A stretch of DNA of 64,000 bases from Hydrogenovibrio crunogenus (GTDB taxonomy: Bacteria; Pseudomonadota; Gammaproteobacteria; Thiomicrospirales; Thiomicrospiraceae), in the NCBI RefSeq assembly GCF_004786015.1, contig NZ_CP032096.1, positions 2,389,260 to 2,453,259 of the forward strand, in the 5' to 3' direction. The position numbers and the translations under genes were made by a program. Under the pieces are notes generated by a model. That model did not search any database. It saw nothing but the letters and a program-made list of their open reading frames with translations, and had not been told where the DNA came from. The number at the start of each line of letters is the position of its first letter. The stretch's first letter is position 1. Positions 59,908-64,000 of this stretch are shown in pieces.

Positions 59908-61563
59908 TTATTTCTCTTCGCCGGCTTCAATTTTTCTGGTGATGTACCATTGCTGTGACACCGATAGAATGTTGTTCACTACCCAGTAAAGTACCAAACC
60001 GGCCGGGAAGAACATGAAGAAGATTGTGAAAATAAAAGGCAGTGCTTTCATGACCTTTTGTTGCATTTCATCCATCATCGCTGAAGGGTTCAACTTCTGC
60101 TGTACCCACATTGAAATCCCCATCAGGATTGGCAAGATGAAATAGGGATCTTTAACCGATAAATCATCGATCCATAAAATCCAAGGTGCTTGGCGCATTT
60201 CAGCAGAATAAAGCAGTACCCAGTAAAGTGCGATGAAAACCGGCATTTGAACCAAAATCGGTAAACACCCGCCCAACGGATTAATCTTTTCTTCTTTATA
60301 CAGCTTCATCATTTTTTGCTGGAAGATGACTTTGTCGTCGCCATAGTTTTCTTTCAACTGTTTGAGCTTTGGCTGGAACTTCTTCAAACGCGCCATGGAA
60401 CGGTAAGACGTTTCAGACAGTTTATAGAACAACAGTTTGATCAATACCGTTAATAAAATGATTGACCAACCCCAGTTGCCCACCAATGCATGAATTTTTT
60501 CCAACACCCAGAAGATAGGTTCGGCGATAATCGTTAAAACACCATAGTCAACAGTCAACTCAAGACCTGGCGCAATTTTTTCCAGGTTATCCTGAATAAT
60601 CGGGCCAATATATAATTCCGATGACAAGGTTTGTGATTGACCCGCAGCAACCGTCTCCATTGGTTCAACCACACCCGCAACATACTCACCATCATTTAAT
60701 GGCTTCGCATAATAACGGTTCTGACTCTCTTGATCCGGAATCACAGCTGACATGAAATAGTGCTGAATCATCGCGGCCCAGCCACCCGTGGTTTGAACAC
60801 CTTGAATCGGCTGTTTGCTCAAGTCATCAAAAGAATGTTTGTTGTATTTGCTTTCAGCGTGGCCATCATACAGAACCGGTCCTGTGTAGGTATACATCAT
60901 GGCATTATGATCCGGATCATAAGTATTGCGGACTAACTGAGAATAAAGACCACCGGCCCATTCTTTCTGTGTGGTGTTATCAATTTGATAGTTTAAACCG
61001 ATAACGTATTTGCCCTTGGTAAAGACATAGGTCTTCGTGACTTTCACACCATCTTGTTCCCACGTCAGTGGAACCGTCAGCGTATCGCCGGTCATTTCAT
61101 AATGGGTTTGAGGAGTTTGATATAACGATTTATGGGTAGGCGCTGGCAAAACGGCCTTGGATTGCAACGCGATCCCGTTTTGCGCCACATACATCATTTG
61201 TCCGGTGTCACCCATCAAATGGAACGGTTGAGCACGATCATTCGTTGCTGCATACTTCAATAGCTTCACATCTCGGATATCACCGCCTTGCGTATCAATA
61301 ACGATATCCAGCACATCGGTTTTCACTGAAATACGCTGTGCCTGTTTAATTTGTGCTTTGGCGGTCGGAACATCTTCCATAGCCTGATGGGCCGTTGGCA
61401 CATCCGGGTTAATCTCAGAGGTGTCCATTCCTTTATCAGTTTTTTGTGTCACAGCGGCTGTTTGAGGGGGCAATGACGCTTTATGCTGAAACTGTGTCCA
61501 TTGCATCCAAATCCAGAGTAATGTAAATGCCAGTGCTAACCACCAGAAAGATCTCATATTCAT
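59908..61563 (-). CDS. yidC: Membrane protein insertase YidC
   Basis: From ATG 61563 (551 residues, MNMRSFWWLALAFTLLWIWMQW), with AGGAACAG upstream; the longer frame is unlikely. An N-terminal anchor, a large periplasmic domain (about 55-345) and the conserved five-span insertase core follow, with NWGWSIILLTVLIKL, the hydrophilic-groove Arg in SYRSMARLKKFQPKLKQLKE and NPLGGCLPILVQMPVFIALYWVL. It inserts membrane proteins, including the Fo subunits encoded in this window. Confidence 0.96.
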   Translation of the reverse strand: MNMRSFWWLALAFTLLWIWMQWTQFQHKASLPPQTAAVTQKTDKGMDTSEINPDVPTAHQAMEDVPTAKAQIKQAQRISVKTDVLDIVIDTQGGDIRDVKLLKYAATNDRAQPFHLMGDTGQMMYVAQNGIALQSKAVLPAPTHKSLYQTPQTHYEMTGDTLTVPLTWEQDGVKVTKTYVFTKGKYVIGLNYQIDNTTQKEWAGGLYSQLVRNTYDPDHNAMMYTYTGPVLYDGHAESKYNKHSFDDLSKQPIQGVQTTGGWAAMIQHYFMSAVIPDQESQNRYYAKPLNDGEYVAGVVEPMETVAAGQSQTLSSELYIGPIIQDNLEKIAPGLELTVDYGVLTIIAEPIFWVLEKIHALVGNWGWSIILLTVLIKLLFYKLSETSYRSMARLKKFQPKLKQLKENYGDDKVIFQQKMMKLYKEEKINPLGGCLPILVQMPVFIALYWVLLYSAEMRQAPWILWIDDLSVKDPYFILPILMGISMWVQQKLNPSAMMDEMQQKVMKALPFIFTIFFMFFPAGLVLYWVVNNILSVSQQWYITRKIEAGEEK

Positions 61564-61681
61564 CAATACTGTTCCTAACTTCTCAATAGTCCGACTTGTC
61601 AAAAAGCCGAAGATAAATTTTGTATTCCAAATCTCGAATCATTTCGACTCAAAAATTAAGCCAAAGACTCTCTATTAAACC

Positions 61682-62170
61682 TTATTTTGATCGTTTAGTC
61701 GGTGACTTTTTTGTGTTTGTCATCGGCTTCCCATCTTTTAATCCACTTTTTTGTATTTTACGGATTAAATGTTCAAAACTTTTAATCAAGGTTTCATTAT
61801 CAACGTCTTGCATGCCTCGTCGCCCCAAAACCACAATATCATACCCGCTTAATGCTTGTTTATGTTGACGAAATGTCTCTCTTGCCAATCTTTTTACTCG
61901 ATTACGCCAAACGGATTTTGCCAATTGTTTCTTAGCAATCGCAAGACCTAATCTGGGATATGGCTTGTCATTCGGGCGGACAATAAAAGTCCAATGCCGA
62001 TTAGAAAACTTTTCAGCTTGCGCAAATACAAATTGGAAATCTTGTGGAGAGAGAAGGCGTAGAGATTTAGGGAAATGATTTCGGGAGAAATCTTGATGGG
62101 GTAACTCAAGCTCGTCTAGACTCAAGCTCGATAACTCCCCATCAGAATTTTGGTGCGTGTTGTTAATCAT
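61682..62170 (-). CDS. rnpA: Ribonuclease P protein component, extended
   Basis: Protein partner of RNase P RNA. 162 residues against about 119 in E. coli. There is a non-conserved acidic N-terminal extension of about 33 residues, then the normal core (LLSPQDFQFVFAQAEKF, RLGLAIAKKQLAKSVWRNRVKRLARETFR with the RNA-binding RNR motif, YDIVVLGRRGM). A basic C-terminal tail of about 20 residues completes it. It starts only 10 bases after rpmH. A later start is possible, but no better ribosome site is seen. Confidence 0.93.
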   Translation of the reverse strand: MINNTHQNSDGELSSLSLDELELPHQDFSRNHFPKSLRLLSPQDFQFVFAQAEKFSNRHWTFIVRPNDKPYPRLGLAIAKKQLAKSVWRNRVKRLARETFRQHKQALSGYDIVVLGRRGMQDVDNETLIKSFEHLIRKIQKSGLKDGKPMTNTKKSPTKRSK

Positions 62171-62179
62171 TCAAAATGA

Positions 62180-62314
62180 TTACACTGCCAAACGCTTACG
62201 TCCTTTTGCACGACGAGCCGCTAATACTTTGCGACCATTTTTAGTTGCCATGCGAGCACGGAAACCATGGGTACGAGCGCGCTTGATAACACTTGGTTGA
62301 AATGTACGTTTCAT
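62180..62314 (-). CDS. rpmH: Ribosomal protein L34
   Basis: 44 residues, too short for many gene finders, beginning [22 protein letters not shown] and ending [11 protein letters not shown]. This is an unmistakable L34. It is the first gene of the rpmH-rnpA-yidC cluster next to the chromosome origin. A good promoter and a palindrome precede it. Confidence 0.96.
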   Translation of the reverse strand: MKRTFQPSVIKRARTHGFRARMATKNGRKVLAARRAKGRKRLAV

Positions 62315-62339
62315 GATATCAATCCTATTAGAAAATTAC

Positions 62340-62353
62340 TTCTTTCGAAAGAA
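62340..62353. repeat. 14-base palindrome in the rpmH leader
   Basis: TTCTTTCGAAAGAA is a perfect palindrome located between the rpmH promoter and start codon. It may be an operator or part of a leader structure; nothing more can be said. Confidence 0.4.
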
Positions 62354-62359
62354 TCGCGC

Positions 62360-62388
62360 ATTGTAATAGAAACTTGTTTAAATAACAA
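62360..62388 (-). promoter_or_regulatory. Sigma-70 promoter of rpmH
   Basis: On the minus strand TTGTTA, a 17-base spacer and TACAAT, placing the transcript start about 40 bases before the rpmH ATG. The initiating region reads GCGCG. Confidence 0.65.
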
Positions 62389-62402
62389 TACTATAATTCA
62401 AT

Positions 62403-62426
62403 TTTTTACCAGGCCTGGCGATTCTT
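62403..62426 (-). terminator. CCAGGCCTGG terminator after the MGMT gene
   Basis: Exact decamer at 62409-62418, with TTTTTT on its left side and GATTCTTT on its right. It lies 15 bases past the stop of the gene at 62433. The left flank is T-rich on the plus strand, so the minus-strand U run is poor; the termination role is less certain here. Confidence 0.45.
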
Positions 62427-62432
62427 TATCGG

Positions 62433-62756
62433 TTAAGGCGGCGCTGGTGGCTGCCATGTGATCATTTTGTTTTCAAGATCCACTACTTTATTCTCTTCAA
62501 TCTCGATGCCTTCCTGCGTGAGCAATTCTATTTTACGTGCCATGCCAAACGCATACCCCCCTAATTCACCATTGTGATTCACCACTCGATGACATGGCAC
62601 CACCACTGGATTAGGGTTTTGATTCATGGCACGCCCAACGGCTTGATAAGCCCGAGTACCCAACGCTTCCGCCAAGGCTTTATACGTGGTCACTTTACCA
62701 GCGGGCACCTGTTCCAATAATGCATAACATTGTTCATTGAACGATAAAGCGGTCAT
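62433..62756 (-). CDS. Methylated-DNA-protein cysteine methyltransferase, single-domain form
   Basis: From ATG 62756 (107 residues), with a purine-rich leader. Only the C-terminal DNA-binding/active-site domain of the Ogt/MGMT family is present: VPAGKVTTYKALAEALGTRAYQAVGRAMNQNP and VVPCHRVV, with the alkyl-accepting Cys retained. Alkyltransferase-like proteins of similar size have Trp or Ala at this position. It is therefore probably an active repair protein or an ATL-like protein that kept its Cys. Confidence 0.82.
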   Translation of the reverse strand: MTALSFNEQCYALLEQVPAGKVTTYKALAEALGTRAYQAVGRAMNQNPNPVVVPCHRVVNHNGELGGYAFGMARKIELLTQEGIEIEENKVVDLENKMITWQPPAPP

Positions 62757-62866
62757 CTCATCCACCTCTTCCACCCGCGCCAAAGCAGGATTTTGTCAGA
62801 GTTTATCCATGGTTTAATCATACCTTTATAGCCGCAGTTTTGCCACAATTGTGCTATAGTTCCGCC

Positions 62867-63655
62867 ATGTTTATCGAATTCAGCATTTATATCCTCACCG
62901 GTATCATCGCCGGCTTCTTTGCCGGGCTGCTCGGCATTGGTGGCGGACTGATTATTGTACCCGTGCTTACCAGTGTGTTCCTCTACTTTATAGAAGGCCC
63001 ACACCTGGTTCACTTGGCCATCGGAACCTCCATGGCGACCATATTGATTACATCACTAGCGTCCGTCAAAGCCCATCACAGACATGATGCGGTTCGATGG
63101 GATATCGTCAAAACCCTCACCCCCGGTATTTTTATTGGTGGGATCCTAGGTGGATGGATTTCACAATATATCAGCGCACCGATGCTGGCAAAAATTTTCG
63201 CTGTGATTGAATTCGGCATTGCTCTTAAAATGTTATTAGATCTGCAACCCAACCCCCATCGGGAAATGCCCGGGATTGCCGGACGTTCAGTCGCGGGCAC
63301 CATAATCGGCAGCATCTCTGCTTTGGTCGGCATTGGCGGTGGCGCGCTCAATACCCCTTATATGGTGTGGCATAATGTTTCCATGCGTCAGGCCATTGCC
63401 ACTTCAGCGGCTTGCAGCTTACCGATCGCCGCGGCCGGAACCTTAGGGTTTTTAATCGGTGGTTGGAACATTCCGAATTTACCGGATCATGCCATTGGCT
63501 ATATATACTGGCCGGCTTTTTTAGGTATTGTCATCGCCAGCTTTTTTACCGCACCGATCGGGGCGGCAATGACACATAAGCTGCCGGTCAAAACCCTGAA
63601 AAGAATTTTTGCGATTTTGCTGATTATTTTGGCGATTAAAATGTTTTGGTTTTAA
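62867..63655 (+). CDS. TSUP family permease (TauE/SafE sulfite exporter-like)
   Basis: From ATG 62867 (262 residues), just after a hydrophilic leader that the longer frame would add. About eight spans with two repeats of the family signature (GIIAGFFAGLLGIGGGLIIVPVLTSVF and IIGSISALVGIGGGALNTPYMVW). Members export sulfite, sulfoacetate or other organosulfonates; the substrate is unknown. It is convergent to nothing and is the last gene before the origin, an unusual place for an accessory permease between rpmH and dnaA. Confidence 0.85.
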   Translation: MFIEFSIYILTGIIAGFFAGLLGIGGGLIIVPVLTSVFLYFIEGPHLVHLAIGTSMATILITSLASVKAHHRHDAVRWDIVKTLTPGIFIGGILGGWISQYISAPMLAKIFAVIEFGIALKMLLDLQPNPHREMPGIAGRSVAGTIIGSISALVGIGGGALNTPYMVWHNVSMRQAIATSAACSLPIAAAGTLGFLIGGWNIPNLPDHAIGYIYWPAFLGIVIASFFTAPIGAAMTHKLPVKTLKRIFAILLIILAIKMFWF

Positions 63656-64000
63656 AAAAATAATTAATTTTAAAAACCAGAAAATTAAATTCAAGTTCAA
63701 CCACTTACCTGCATCTTAACCCAGTTTATCCACACCCTTTTTCAACAACTTATCCACAGACCCCACCTGTTTTTTAAAGTTATTCACAGGTATAATCCTT
63801 TTATTCGATGTGAAGGGGTCGTTTTCCCTTTTGTCTAGGCATTTCAATGCTGGAATCTCGACGACACATAACACGAGTTTGTCAGCCGCTCATCTAAGAA
63901 AGCGCCACAAACAAAAACAAGCTGTAACTTAATTCAATTAAATAATCGACGCGCCACACATAACTTAAAACAATATCGGCGCAACGACTGGGTACTCATT
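63656..64000. other. Replication origin region (oriC), left part
   Basis: 345 bases without a gene. An AT-rich stretch (63651-63700) is followed by three DnaA boxes: TTATCCACA at 63726-63734, TTATCCACA at 63750-63758 and TTATTCACA at 63780-63788, all in the same orientation and matching TTATNCACA. Next come about 200 bases of mixed sequence in which nothing was recognised. dnaA is expected beyond the right edge. The gene order rpmH-rnpA-yidC-mnmE next to it supports the origin. Confidence 0.85.

Overview
The window reads as the stretch just left of the replication origin of a gammaproteobacterial chromosome with moderate GC content. Supporting this are the order rpmH-rnpA-yidC-mnmE, the block mnmG-rsmG-parA-parB-atp operon, and three DnaA boxes in AT-rich DNA at the right edge (about 63.65-64.0 kb). 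Most genes near the origin lie on the minus strand, co-directional with a fork moving left from that origin. The protein set fits a marine sulfur-oxidising lineage of the Hydrogenovibrio/Thiomicrospira type: periplasmic DsrE-like proteins, an NnrS protein, many c-di-GMP proteins, and an AtpZ/AtpI pair. The genus is inference; no 16S gene is present.

Layout. 0-6.3 kb (plus): end of kdsB, waaA (Kdo-lipid A), rpoZ-spoT (stringent response), and a cytoplasmic tandem Cache-like sensor with no output domain. 6.3-10.3 kb (minus): a metal ABC transporter whose second permease is fused to a DtxR/MntR-type repressor. 10.4-16.1 kb (plus): ridA, an Amt-GGDEF fusion, an ABM-domain protein, recG-ubiC. 16.1-19.9 kb: a divergent locus with an ECF sigma factor and an anti-sigma factor carrying a periplasmic DsrE-like domain on one side, and two secreted DsrE-like proteins plus a porin on the other. 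20-24 kb (minus): an outer-membrane protein, ubiA, a small protein, glmU. 24-31.4 kb (minus): the complete F1Fo-ATPase operon. 31.5-35.8 kb (minus): parB, parA, rsmG, mnmG. 36-42 kb (plus): a lipoprotein, a REC-HD-GYP regulator and a giant hybrid kinase with three solute-binding domains. 42-46.6 kb: nnrS, metE and divergent metR. 46.8-54 kb (minus): an EF-hand protein, the GlrR/lipoprotein/GlrK (QseFGE-like) set and a CBS-PAS-GGDEF-EAL protein. 54-64 kb: queF, an IMPACT-family protein, a CDF transporter, rlmD, mnmE, yidC, rnpA, rpmH, a short MGMT, a TSUP permease and the origin.

How it works together. Housekeeping (ATP synthesis, chromosome segregation, tRNA modification, membrane insertion) is interleaved with dense signalling. 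Four proteins carry c-di-GMP domains. Three regulatory circuits can be read from DNA sites: (1) a GGAAT-N17-CGTT ECF-type promoter and an FNR-type box between the ECF sigma gene and the DsrE genes; (2) a consensus sigma-54 promoter with three TGTC-N10-GACA-type sites between glrR and the EF-hand gene; (3) MetR boxes between metE and metR.

The most striking unexplained signal is the palindromic decamer CCAGGCCTGG. It occurs nine times exactly, against fewer than 0.1 expected by chance. Most copies form terminator-like hairpins at gene ends, but two lie inside coding sequence (rsmG, mnmE). This resembles the distribution of a DNA-uptake sequence or another genome-wide recognition word.
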